6,131 nt of DNA from Prolixibacteraceae bacterium (GTDB lineage Bacteria > Bacteroidota > Bacteroidia > Bacteroidales > Prolixibacteraceae), in contig JAFGDX010000195.1 of assembly GCA_016931875.1 (NCBI GenBank), positions 1 to 6,131 on the forward strand, given 5' to 3'. Below, piece after piece: positions 1-5,969 of the stretch. The translations under genes were made by a program, and so were the position numbers. The notes under the pieces were generated by a model. The model had not been told where the DNA came from, did not search any database, and saw only the letters and a list, made by a program, of their open reading frames with translations. Each line of letters begins with the position of its first letter. Within the stretch, counting starts at the first letter, position 1.

Positions 1-674
1 ACACCCAGTCGTTTCCAGAATTCATCGAGGTACCAGTTGGTAATTTCCTTGTTAAAGGTATCAATTGCCCACCCTTTTCCGCCGTCGGAAGCCCGTTTCA
101 CCATGTCGCGGTTTTTCACGCGTTCCGCAAAATATACTGTTCCACTGGCAGGCGCGGTAAAACTTTCAGAAGGATTAAAAACCGACACTTTGTTGTTTTC
201 ATCAAGCAGCGATGCGGCTGCAACTGCAACTTCAGCCGGGAAAACCACCATTTCGCCTTTTTTCACCTCCTGCTTATGCATGCGCAACGACCACAATCCA
301 TTTTCTTCAGGCACAAAGGGGCCGCCACAACGCCAGCCACTGCCGGGAGGTAAATCAACGCCCATTCCCAAACGCCCTGCTTCCTGAATGGTAAAATTCA
401 GGGCATCGGCAAACCCGGGCGACAGGTATTCAATAAACCGCTCTTCCTCTCCTTTAACCCCGTAAATGGGTGTAATTTCCACCCCGCCAATTCCCACGCG
501 TTTCATCTCTTCCAACTCGCGGGTGAGGTTTTGTTCATCCACGGCATTTCCCATCCACCACCAGCGGGTCCAGGGTTTCGACTCCGGCGTGACTTCGGGC
601 CATTTTACATCCTCGGTAGCACAGGAAATAAAAAAGATTGAGAGCAGAAAAAAGAGAATTTGTTTTGGTTTCAT
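1..674 (-). CDS. GH106-like alpha-L-rhamnosidase family lipoprotein (N-terminal part, cut by window edge)
   Basis: Reading the minus strand from the ATG at 674-672 gives 224 uninterrupted codons running off the left edge, so the gene is 3'-truncated by the window, not broken. Residues 1-18 form a lipoprotein signal: Lys at 2 and 4, a hydrophobic core, then FISC with Cys18 as the lipidation site. It is followed by ATED, acidic residues like the surface-export signal of Bacteroidota lipoproteins. The mature N-terminus holds PWTRWWWMGNAVDEQNL (34-50), EMKRVGIGGVEITPI (56-70) and GMGVDLPPGSGWRCGGPF (103-120), the pattern of the GH106 family and its relatives, where a Trp-rich strand opens the TIM barrel. 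Members remove alpha-L-rhamnose from plant or algal polysaccharides; full proteins usually exceed 800 residues, so the catalytic acids lie outside the window. The likely location is the outer membrane, possibly cell-surface. It is transcribed divergently from the amidohydrolase operon. Family assignment is fairly sure; the substrate is not determined. Confidence 0.85.
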   Translation of the reverse strand, partial: MKPKQILFFLLSIFFISCATEDVKWPEVTPESKPWTRWWWMGNAVDEQNLTRELEEMKRVGIGGVEITPIYGVKGEEERFIEYLSPGFADALNFTIQEAGRLGMGVDLPPGSGWRCGGPFVPEENGLWSLRMHKQEVKKGEMVVFPAEVAVAAASLLDENNKVSVFNPSESFTAPASGTVYFAERVKNRDMVKRASDGGKGWAIDTFNKEITNWYLDEFWKRLG

Positions 675-705
675 TGGTTTACTATTTATTGGAAAATGAA
701 ATTAT

Positions 706-724
706 TTCACCTCCTGAAAGTGAA
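706..724 (-). promoter_or_regulatory. Small inverted repeat with orphan Shine-Dalgarno-like sequence in the GH106-like leader
   Basis: TTCAC (706-710) and GTGAA (720-724) are perfect inverted arms around a 9-base loop. On the minus strand the loop and inner arm read AGGAGGTG (715-708), a near-perfect anti-16S sequence, but it lies 33 bases upstream of the ATG at 674 and no usable start codon follows it at proper spacing (the local GTG reads GTG AAA TAA). It may be an operator, a leader element or chance. The short stem makes a stable RNA hairpin doubtful. Confidence 0.25.
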
Positions 725-776
725 TATCATTAAATTGCTGAAAGATAACCAATATTTGAAAAAGGAAAAACAGGGG

Positions 777-821
777 CCTCCCGTTTCTTTTTTCAATTTT
801 TCAGTTCCGGAAAACGGGCGG
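777..821. repeat. Imperfect inverted repeat (9 of 10 bp) in the divergent intergenic region
   Basis: The left arm CCTCCCGTTT (777-786) pairs with the right arm AAACGGGCGG (812-821) with a single mismatch, around a 25-base pyrimidine-rich loop. The arms are much more GC-rich than the surrounding AT-rich sequence. It lies between the two start codons, so it could be an operator or the base of a leader structure. No T-tract follows it directly on either strand, so it is not a typical terminator. Confidence 0.4.
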
Positions 822-874
822 TACTGCCTGAATAAAAACCTTCCAACAAAAAAAATACATTTTTGTCTGTTGTA

Positions 875-905
875 TTGTCTTTCATTCAGAATTTCAGTAA
901 CTTGT
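875..905 (+). promoter_or_regulatory. Tentative Bacteroidota-type promoter for the amidohydrolase operon
   Basis: TTG at 875-877 is followed after 20 bases by TAACTTGT at 898-905, which resembles the Bacteroidota sigma-ABfr consensus (TTTG, 19-21 bases, TAnnTTTG) with mismatches in both boxes. Transcription would begin roughly 10 bases downstream, giving a short leader of about 15-20 bases before the ATG at 931. The leader is A-rich (ctaaatcaaaaa) and has no Shine-Dalgarno sequence, as is usual in this phylum. Confidence 0.3.
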
Positions 906-930
906 ATCCCGGAATCTACTAAATCAAAAA

Positions 931-2499
931 ATGAAAACATACTACGACGTTCACTGCCACATTTTCAACAAAGATGTAATCATAAGAAGGCTGGTTAATA
1001 TTGTACAGTCGCTGATTGCCATTAAAGACATGTTAAACGGCGAAGTTTCGGAAAGCGAACTGAAGTTTAAAATTGACGGCATAAACCGCACGCTGGAAAA
1101 AGTTACCCGCGATACCAGCGAAGAGGTTTTTGATGCCTTAAACCAGGTGTACAAAGACAAAGTGGTTACCACCCCGCTGATGTTTGACTTAACCTATGCC
1201 GATGACAATGATGACGACGAAAACAGCAACAAACGTTACCGGCGGCGAATAAAAAGGATTTTTAAAGCCGCATATTTTTTGCTTCCGGTTATCAAACTAA
1301 AAATACGCGACAAAGCGCTGCGCGATGCTTTAAATCCTATTCGCGACGGGCTAAAGGAATTTGAAAAAAAGTTTGACAAAAAATCGGAGCAGGAGGTCGA
1401 AATATTTGACAATTCGAACTACACCCAGCAAATTGCCGACCTGGAATACATGGCTCAAAAATACAAAACCGTAAAACCGTTTTTTAGTGTCGATCCGAGA
1501 CGGGAATATAAATCGGGCGCCAGAATGATTGATTTGCTACGCGAAAAAATACTGGCACCCAATGCACTTTTTGCCGGGGTAAAATTATATGCTCCGGCCG
1601 GATTTTCGCCCACCGACCCGGTTTTAATGGGTAACGACGGACAACAGGGAGTTTACGCTTTGTGCCTGGAACATGCCATCCCGATAACCGTACACAATTC
1701 GAATGCCGGGTTTGCCTGCCTTTCAAAAAAACTCATCATCAACGGGCACATCAAAAAAAATGGTTCGGTTGAAGAAGTAAAAAACTACAAACACGATTTT
1801 GAATACGATTTTTTCAGTTTTAAAGCAGGTGAAGCTATAAAAGAAAGGGCGCTCTTGCTGAATCATCCAAAAATATGGGAAAAGGTGATGGAAAAATATC
1901 CGGACCTGACCATCAATTTTGCACATTTTGGAGGAAGCGGGCAAATTCTGGAATATGTAAAATATTTACTGCCCCAAAAAATAGAAATCGACACTTTTGA
2001 AAAGGCATTAAAAAACGCCACGCCCGAAGATAAAAACAGGGTAAAGTCAATTTACACCCCAAAAAGAAAATTTTTATACCTGAACAGCAACATTATTTTT
2101 ACCGAGCGGGCCAAAATCTGGAACATCATGTATCATCACGGCATTATCGACAACTGGGCGAAAGCTATTTTTGATATTGTTAAAAAGCCCGAATATCCGA
2201 ACGCCTATACTGATTTATCGTGTTTCTCGGAAGGAATACTGGTTAATTTGCCGGGAGATAATTCACCCCAACCGGTATTTTCAATAAAAACAGAACTCGC
2301 AGAAGTAAAAAGAAGTTCTTTTGACAAACTTTCTGACTACGAAAAATCAAAAATACTCTATGGTTCCGATTTTTTTCTGGCCCAGTTTTTTGGCCCAACC
2401 ATGGAACAATACTTCGCCGATTTTCAGCAAGCCTTTGACAACGATTTCGATGTTATCGCATCCGTAAATCCGGAACGTTTTCTGGGTATAAAAAAGTAA
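931..2499 (+). CDS. Amidohydrolase-superfamily (Amidohydro_2-like) metal-dependent hydrolase, 522 aa, with large insertions
   Basis: The protein carries the amidohydrolase ligand pattern in order: DVHCH (residues 6-10, HxH metal site), FFSVDPRR (184-191), GVKLYAP (216-222, Lys218), ITVHNS (252-257, His255), NFAHFGG (329-335, His332) and YGSDFF (477-482, catalytic-type Asp480). This order fits the PF04909/COG2159 TIM barrels, whose members hydrolyse or decarboxylate small cyclic and carboxylated substrates. At 522 residues it is clearly longer than the common 280-400. The extra length lies between HxH and the second strand (about 12-180, helical and charged, with an acidic run D91-N98 followed by a basic run K101-R109), between His255 and His332, and before Asp480. 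No signal peptide or membrane segment is seen, so it is probably cytoplasmic. The start is set by the HxH motif only eight residues in. It is first of three co-directional genes, with 31 bases to the next. The substrate cannot be inferred. Confidence 0.85.
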   Translation: MKTYYDVHCHIFNKDVIIRRLVNIVQSLIAIKDMLNGEVSESELKFKIDGINRTLEKVTRDTSEEVFDALNQVYKDKVVTTPLMFDLTYADDNDDDENSNKRYRRRIKRIFKAAYFLLPVIKLKIRDKALRDALNPIRDGLKEFEKKFDKKSEQEVEIFDNSNYTQQIADLEYMAQKYKTVKPFFSVDPRREYKSGARMIDLLREKILAPNALFAGVKLYAPAGFSPTDPVLMGNDGQQGVYALCLEHAIPITVHNSNAGFACLSKKLIINGHIKKNGSVEEVKNYKHDFEYDFFSFKAGEAIKERALLLNHPKIWEKVMEKYPDLTINFAHFGGSGQILEYVKYLLPQKIEIDTFEKALKNATPEDKNRVKSIYTPKRKFLYLNSNIIFTERAKIWNIMYHHGIIDNWAKAIFDIVKKPEYPNAYTDLSCFSEGILVNLPGDNSPQPVFSIKTELAEVKRSSFDKLSDYEKSKILYGSDFFLAQFFGPTMEQYFADFQQAFDNDFDVIASVNPERFLGIKK

Positions 2500-2530
2500 C
2501 ATTATTTATTCATCATAAAAAAAGAAACAT

Positions 2531-3196
2531 ATGGAAGCCCTGTTAAAAATTGCGTTTAATGAGTTAGGTACCGAAGAAACAGTAGGAAACGAAGACAACC
2601 CGGAGGTACTTAAATATGCAAATGAAGTGGGAATAAAAGGCATCACCAGCGACGAAATTGCCTGGTGCAGCACCTTTGTAAACTGGGTAGCCTGGAAAGC
2701 CGGGTTACAACATTCCGGAAAAGCCAATGCCCGTTCGTGGTTAAATGTAGGCGAAAAAGTGACCACCCCCGAACCCGGCGATGTGGTTGTTTTCTGGCGC
2801 GAAAGTCCGCAGTCGTGGAAAGGCCATGTAGGTTTTTTTCTCGGCATTTCGCCCGATAAAAAACGCGTGTACTGTTTGGGTGGCAACCAGGGCAACCGCG
2901 TATCGGTTTCGGCTTACCGGCTGAATACGGTCCTAGCATATCAACGTTTGGCGCCGGTAACAAAACTAATAATTCCTGAACCAACCCTCGCCAGCGGGAG
3001 CCGCGGAACTGCCGTGGTGGCGCTTCAGGATGCGTTAAAACTTTTAAGAATCGATGTGGGCACCTCCGACGGCGCTTTTGGTTCAAAAACCGAAACGGGA
3101 GTGAAAGAATTACAAACACGCCAACCGAATCTGACAATTGACGGGATTTACAACGCTGAAACCCGGGATTTGCTTGAATCTCTCTTTCAGTCATAA
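2531..3196 (+). CDS. TIGR02594/CHAP-like peptidoglycan hydrolase with C-terminal PG_binding_1 domain, no signal peptide
   Basis: Residues 1-140 match the TIGR02594 (NlpC/P60-CHAP-like) pattern: AWCSTFVNW with nucleophile Cys46, ARSWL (67-71), a PGDVVVFWR strand (82-90), GHVGFFLG with His99 (98-105) and LGGNQGNRVSVS (116-127) with polar third residue Asn119. After a linker (141-153), residues 154-219 form a peptidoglycan_binding_1 repeat: SGSRGTAVVALQDAL, then SDGAFGSKTETGVKELQ and IDGIYNAETRDLL. Such enzymes cleave stem-peptide or amide bonds of peptidoglycan and are common as phage endolysins. The intact triad predicts activity. The N-terminus (MEALLKIAFNELGTEE) is soluble and has no signal peptide or anchor, so export would need lysis, a holin-like route or a specialised secretion system. 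Its leader is A-rich (aaaaaaagaaacat). It lies 31 bases after the amidohydrolase gene and 42 before the duplicated small protein, indicating an operon. Domain calls are strong; the biological role is unknown. Confidence 0.88.
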   Translation: MEALLKIAFNELGTEETVGNEDNPEVLKYANEVGIKGITSDEIAWCSTFVNWVAWKAGLQHSGKANARSWLNVGEKVTTPEPGDVVVFWRESPQSWKGHVGFFLGISPDKKRVYCLGGNQGNRVSVSAYRLNTVLAYQRLAPVTKLIIPEPTLASGSRGTAVVALQDALKLLRIDVGTSDGAFGSKTETGVKELQTRQPNLTIDGIYNAETRDLLESLFQS

Positions 3197-3238
3197 GTTT
3201 TACAAAACAGATTTTAATAACCTTAAAAAGAAAGTATC

Positions 3239-3736
3239 ATGCCAACAGTACTAACAGAATTAACAACAGATGAATTTAAAGCGCTATTAAGCGACTTTTA
3301 CGCCAAACCGATAAAAAGAACCAAAATGACCATGGAAGAGGTGAAAGATTTAGCCCAGCGGTTAAATAACAGAATCAATGTTCCTCTGATTTCTGAAACC
3401 AGAGAGGACAAAATTTTTGTAAAAATTATTCTGACCATAGATACCTTTTTGTATGACCATTTGCCCAACGAATTTTACGATTTGATTCGCAGCACCGATA
3501 TGGGAATTGATGAAAAAGAGGCCAAGCGCCTGGTAAGAAGGCTTACCCAACTGGCCAACGAAAAAATCGACATTCCGTATTTGCCGGAAGCTGCAGAACA
3601 CTTTGTTTTTAAGTTTGTAATTGGAATTGTGGTTAAAGCTGCCCGAAAAACCCTTGATTTCGAGAAAGTCAGAAGAGAATCGGACAAATTTGTTGTTCCT
3701 GATTCAGAAGAAGATGTTGAAAAATTAGTTGAATAA
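3239..3736 (+). CDS. Unrecognised 165-aa protein with an internal two-fold repeat
   Basis: I do not recognise this family. The protein is rich in Glu, Lys, Leu and Ile/Val, probably mostly alpha-helical, has no cysteine, and has no signal peptide. It has two related halves: about 10-75 and 76-141. With a gap-free offset of 64 residues, Val35/Val99, Leu38/Leu102, Gln40/Gln104, Asn43/Asn107, Ile46/Ile110, Pro49/Pro113, Glu53/Glu117, Glu56/Glu120, Phe60/Phe124, Ile64/Ile128 and Ile67/Val131 correspond. A preceding helix also repeats (DEFKALL at 11-17, NEFYDLI at 77-83). The second half has a hydrophobic helix (122-135, FVFKFVIGIVVKAA) that could pack in a core or touch a membrane. The C-terminus is acidic (155-165). 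The start is the ATG at 3239, after the A-rich leader aaaaagaaagtatc. It is the last gene before the terminator. A partner, chaperone or inhibitor of the upstream hydrolase is only a positional guess. Confidence 0.8.
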   Translation: MPTVLTELTTDEFKALLSDFYAKPIKRTKMTMEEVKDLAQRLNNRINVPLISETREDKIFVKIILTIDTFLYDHLPNEFYDLIRSTDMGIDEKEAKRLVRRLTQLANEKIDIPYLPEAAEHFVFKFVIGIVVKAARKTLDFEKVRRESDKFVVPDSEEDVEKLVE

Positions 3737-3769
3737 AATTTATTATCAGTAAAACTTCCCCGTTAAATC

Positions 3770-3797
3770 AAAACTCCTGTTTTTGCAGGAGTTTTTT
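3770..3797 (+). terminator. Intrinsic terminator closing the three-gene operon
   Basis: A perfect 10-bp stem (3770-3779, AAAACTCCTG, paired with 3786-3795, CAGGAGTTTT) encloses the six-base loop TTTTTG and runs into a T-rich tail (TTTTTTATT from 3792). It lies 33 bases after the stop codon at 3736. The opposite side is A-rich too, so weak termination of minus-strand read-through is possible, but that strand has its own better-placed hairpin. Confidence 0.88.
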
Positions 3798-3830
3798 ATT
3801 GTTTCGTTTTTGCAGTTGCCCAACATATAA

Positions 3831-3866
3831 AACAAAAAACCGTTCGCATATTTCTACGGAACGGTT
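3831..3866 (-). terminator. Intrinsic terminator of the DUF3078 gene
   Basis: On the minus strand AACCGTTC (3866-3859) pairs perfectly with GAACGGTT (3845-3838) around a 13-base loop, followed at once by a T-rich tail (TTTTGTTTT). It begins 30 bases after the stop codon at 3897-3899. With the plus-strand terminator at 3770-3797 it makes a back-to-back pair insulating the convergent transcripts. Confidence 0.82.
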
Positions 3867-3896
3867 ACAAGTTCATATCACTATTGTTTTTCAATA

Positions 3897-4778
3897 TCAG
3901 AATTTATACGACAACCCAACGCCAAACATTTCCATAAACTGAATGCGAGGCCCGGTTTCATCAGTAGTTCCGTCGCCGTTGTTATCCACTGCAATGTCAA
4001 TATCATCATCGTAAATAACATGCGAAACAAGATTGGCCGAAAGAAACTCGTTGATTTTCATATTGATCAGCACTTTCCAGTCCACATCAATATTCTGCGG
4101 ATTATGCAGGTAATTTGAAAACAAATCGAGTTTGGTTTGTAAATCCACATTTTTAACCAGCGGCGTTTTTCCTTCAAATTTTACAAATGCACCTAATTCA
4201 CTGCGCATTTTTTCGCCCGGGTCAACACCAAAAGCGCCTGCATCAGAAAGAGCATCATCCGTTACAAAAGTAAATTTTCCGGTAAGCGGCGACAGAAAAA
4301 CCGATATGTTTTCTGTTTTATAATCCATACCCAACGCCAGATTCATATAACCAGGTGCCAAAAATTTTGAGATGGCATCATCGGTATTCGGATAATTATA
4401 ACCGGGAGCAAACTGCGATTTAAAATTAAGCAGCCCGGAATAATTCCATTTCTGAGTAGCTGCCAAACCCAGTTTGGAGGAAAAATCGATTTTATCATCC
4501 GATTTCACGGGGTTTTTGTCTTTTTCTTTTAAAAAGCCGTAACTCAGGTCAATCGTATTATCCCAGCTAATTTTTTCTTTTTTATAGTTGGCAAACGTGT
4601 TTACCATAAAAATTCCGGAAGCTGAGCTTTTTCCACCTGCAGCCCAGTTGGTTAACGAAACCTGTGAAAAATTAAAAGTAAAAACACCCCCTGTTTTCCA
4701 TAGTTTTGTCGTATCAGCATCGTTTTGCGAAAACAAAGCAGCTGGAATAAAAACCAACAGTACCCATATTTTTTTCAT
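3897..4778 (-). CDS. DUF3078 outer-membrane beta-barrel-like protein
   Basis: The 293-residue protein opens with a Sec signal peptide (MKKIW, a hydrophobic core, cleavage probably after ALFS or AALF near residue 17). The mature N-terminus has WKTGGVFTFNFSQVSLTNWAAGG (27-49), the hallmark of the DUF3078 family of Bacteroidota. The rest alternates aromatic and polar residues as beta-strands of an outer-membrane barrel and ends in GLSYKF, with the C-terminal Phe used for outer-membrane insertion. Residues 265-273 read DNNGDGTTD, a calcium-loop-like DxNxDG motif, probably in an extracellular or periplasmic turn between the last strands. The family has no established function; it is often listed as a hypothetical outer-membrane protein. 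It lies 123 bases downstream of the CNNM-like gene in the same direction and has its own terminator. The start codon immediately precedes the signal peptide, so it is well supported. Confidence 0.88.
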   Translation of the reverse strand: MKKIWVLLVFIPAALFSQNDADTTKLWKTGGVFTFNFSQVSLTNWAAGGKSSASGIFMVNTFANYKKEKISWDNTIDLSYGFLKEKDKNPVKSDDKIDFSSKLGLAATQKWNYSGLLNFKSQFAPGYNYPNTDDAISKFLAPGYMNLALGMDYKTENISVFLSPLTGKFTFVTDDALSDAGAFGVDPGEKMRSELGAFVKFEGKTPLVKNVDLQTKLDLFSNYLHNPQNIDVDWKVLINMKINEFLSANLVSHVIYDDDIDIAVDNNGDGTTDETGPRIQFMEMFGVGLSYKF

Positions 4779-4901
4779 CGTATTTTATTTTAAGGATTTT
4801 TATTCTGACAAGTCATTTCAAGTTTCCAAGTTCACTACTTCTCAACAACAAATAACCAAATGTTCGGTTTAACAAAACAGCAATTTGATGAACAAATGGT
4901 T
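4779..4901 (-). other. Intergenic spacer between CNNM-like and DUF3078 genes
   Basis: This 123-base AT-rich spacer has no convincing terminator for the upstream CNNM-like gene; only short AT stems occur, without a T-run. A clear promoter for the DUF3078 gene could not be fixed, although several TTTG-like elements are present. Read-through from the upstream gene, or a weak promoter within the spacer, are both possible. The bases just before the DUF3078 start are A-rich (aaaataaaatacg), without a Shine-Dalgarno site. Confidence 0.4.
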
Positions 4902-5969
4902 CTACAAACCTTGTTTCCCGGTACGTTTCTGCCAGTTTTCGCGGGCGTACTTTTGCAGGTCTTCCACTTTGTCCGATTCATCAACTATTTCCAACCCCAG
5001 CAAAGTTTCAAATAAATCTTCCATTGTAACCAGCCCCACCACGGTCCCAAATTTGTCGGCCACCATCGCCAGGTGCTGCCTGCTGAGAATCAGCGTGTCC
5101 ATTAGTTTTGAAACCGTAAAATCATCTTCAACAAACAAAATATCGCGTTTAATCTCAGTTGCTTTTACTGTGTGCTGATCTTCGGCCAGGTTTTCCAGTA
5201 TTTTGTCTTTCAGGATTAAACCTGTAATGTTGTCGGGTTGGTCTTTATACACAGGAATGCGTGAAAACTGAAGCGGTCTTATTTCATTATAAATTTCGGT
5301 CATCGTCATATCCTCATCCAAAATCAACACTACCGACCGGGGTGTCATAATGTCTTTTACTTTCAGGTTTTCAAGTCGTAATAAATTCTGAATAATTGAT
5401 TTTTCATCTTTATCCAGCGCGCCGCTTTTTAACCCGGCATCGGCCATGGCGGCAAAATCGGCACGGCTGAACACACTTCGCCCGTTTTCCGTTTTTATCA
5501 GGCGGGTTATCCATTTGCTCAACCAAACAAAGGGTGCCAAAACAAAAAGTAATCCTTTTAACGAACGTACGGTGAACGGAGTTAATACTTTCCAGTAACT
5601 TGCACCCAGAGTTTTGGGTATGATTTCGGAAAGAATTAAAATGGCCAGTGTCATTAATCCTGCTACCAGCGATTCGTAGGTAATTTCAAACAATTGCAAA
5701 TCAAGATGATTGGTCCCGAATAATTTCCCGGCCTGTATTCCAACCCCGATAGCGCCAACCGTGTGAGCAACAGTATTTAGTGTTAGAATGGCAGCGAGAG
5801 GCCTGTCAATGTCAACCTTAAACTGGTTCAGCAATTTTCCTACGTGTGGTTTTTCATTTTCCATCCGGCTTACATACGAAGGAGTTACGCTGAGTAACAC
5901 CGCTTCCCAAATTGAACATAAAAATGATACAATTATGGATACAATAAAAAAGAAGATTAATGATACCAT
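4902..5969 (-). CDS. CNNM/CorC-type membrane protein: DUF21 plus CBS pair, no CorC_HlyC domain
   Basis: The 355-residue protein has an N-terminal DUF21 (CNNM transmembrane) domain over about 1-175, with hydrophobic segments near 3-22, 56-80, 98-118 and 130-150. It contains ILTLNTVAHTVGA (61-73) in the second and the conserved SEIIPKTLGA (114-123) ending the third. A cytosolic CBS pair follows (about 200-325), with KDIMTPR (205-211), SRIPVY (236-241), ITGLILKDK (248-256) and VVGLVTMEDLFETLLG (310-325), then an acidic EIVDESDKVED stretch. Relatives (CNNM, CorC, YfjD/PaeA-like) are inner-membrane proteins linked to Mg2+ or Na+ transport, with CBS domains sensing nucleotide or Mg. Many bacterial members have 420-450 residues because of a C-terminal CorC_HlyC domain; here the protein ends soon after the CBS pair with a basic tail (KRTGKQGL) and a TAG stop, like the shorter subfamily. 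No frameshift is evident. Ion specificity cannot be told. The DUF3078 gene follows in the same direction. Confidence 0.9.
   Translation of the reverse strand: MVSLIFFFIVSIIVSFLCSIWEAVLLSVTPSYVSRMENEKPHVGKLLNQFKVDIDRPLAAILTLNTVAHTVGAIGVGIQAGKLFGTNHLDLQLFEITYESLVAGLMTLAILILSEIIPKTLGASYWKVLTPFTVRSLKGLLFVLAPFVWLSKWITRLIKTENGRSVFSRADFAAMADAGLKSGALDKDEKSIIQNLLRLENLKVKDIMTPRSVVLILDEDMTMTEIYNEIRPLQFSRIPVYKDQPDNITGLILKDKILENLAEDQHTVKATEIKRDILFVEDDFTVSKLMDTLILSRQHLAMVADKFGTVVGLVTMEDLFETLLGLEIVDESDKVEDLQKYARENWQKRTGKQGL

Larger units (their letters stand above)
675..930. other. Divergent intergenic region between GH106-like gene and amidohydrolase operon
   Basis: These 256 bases separate two divergently transcribed genes and must carry promoters for both. 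No conserved ORF is visible; reading frames crossing the region give low-complexity Phe/Lys-rich peptides without family features. The region holds a possible plus-strand promoter near 875-905, two inverted repeats (706-724 and 777-821) and, on the minus strand, a TATCTTTC element (747-740) that could be a weak -7 box for the GH106-like gene, though no good -33 TTTG accompanies it. Confidence 0.6.

Noticed and set aside
37..699. Plus-strand frames across the left end
   Set aside because: They are antisense to the continuous GH106-like lipoprotein frame, which has a lipobox and family motifs.
660..998. A 112-codon plus-strand frame overlapping the start of the amidohydrolase gene
   Set aside because: The translated peptide is low-complexity and Phe/Lys-rich, it overlaps a gene start in another frame, and it begins inside the GH106-like gene on the other strand.
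2643..3194. A 183-residue open frame on the minus strand inside the peptidoglycan hydrolase gene
   Set aside because: It lies fully antisense to a gene with clear domain motifs, is Arg/Pro-rich with no recognisable pattern, and is explained by codon bias of the real gene.
3196..3207. GTTTT/AAAAC hairpin between the second and third operon genes
   Set aside because: The five-pair AT-rich stem with a two-base loop cannot form a stable terminator and has no T-tract after it.
931..3736. Calling the three-gene operon a toxin-immunity pair, phage lysis cassette or secretion-system effector module
   Set aside because: No holin, spanin, secretion component, effector-targeting motif or known immunity family is visible in the window; kept only as a hypothesis.
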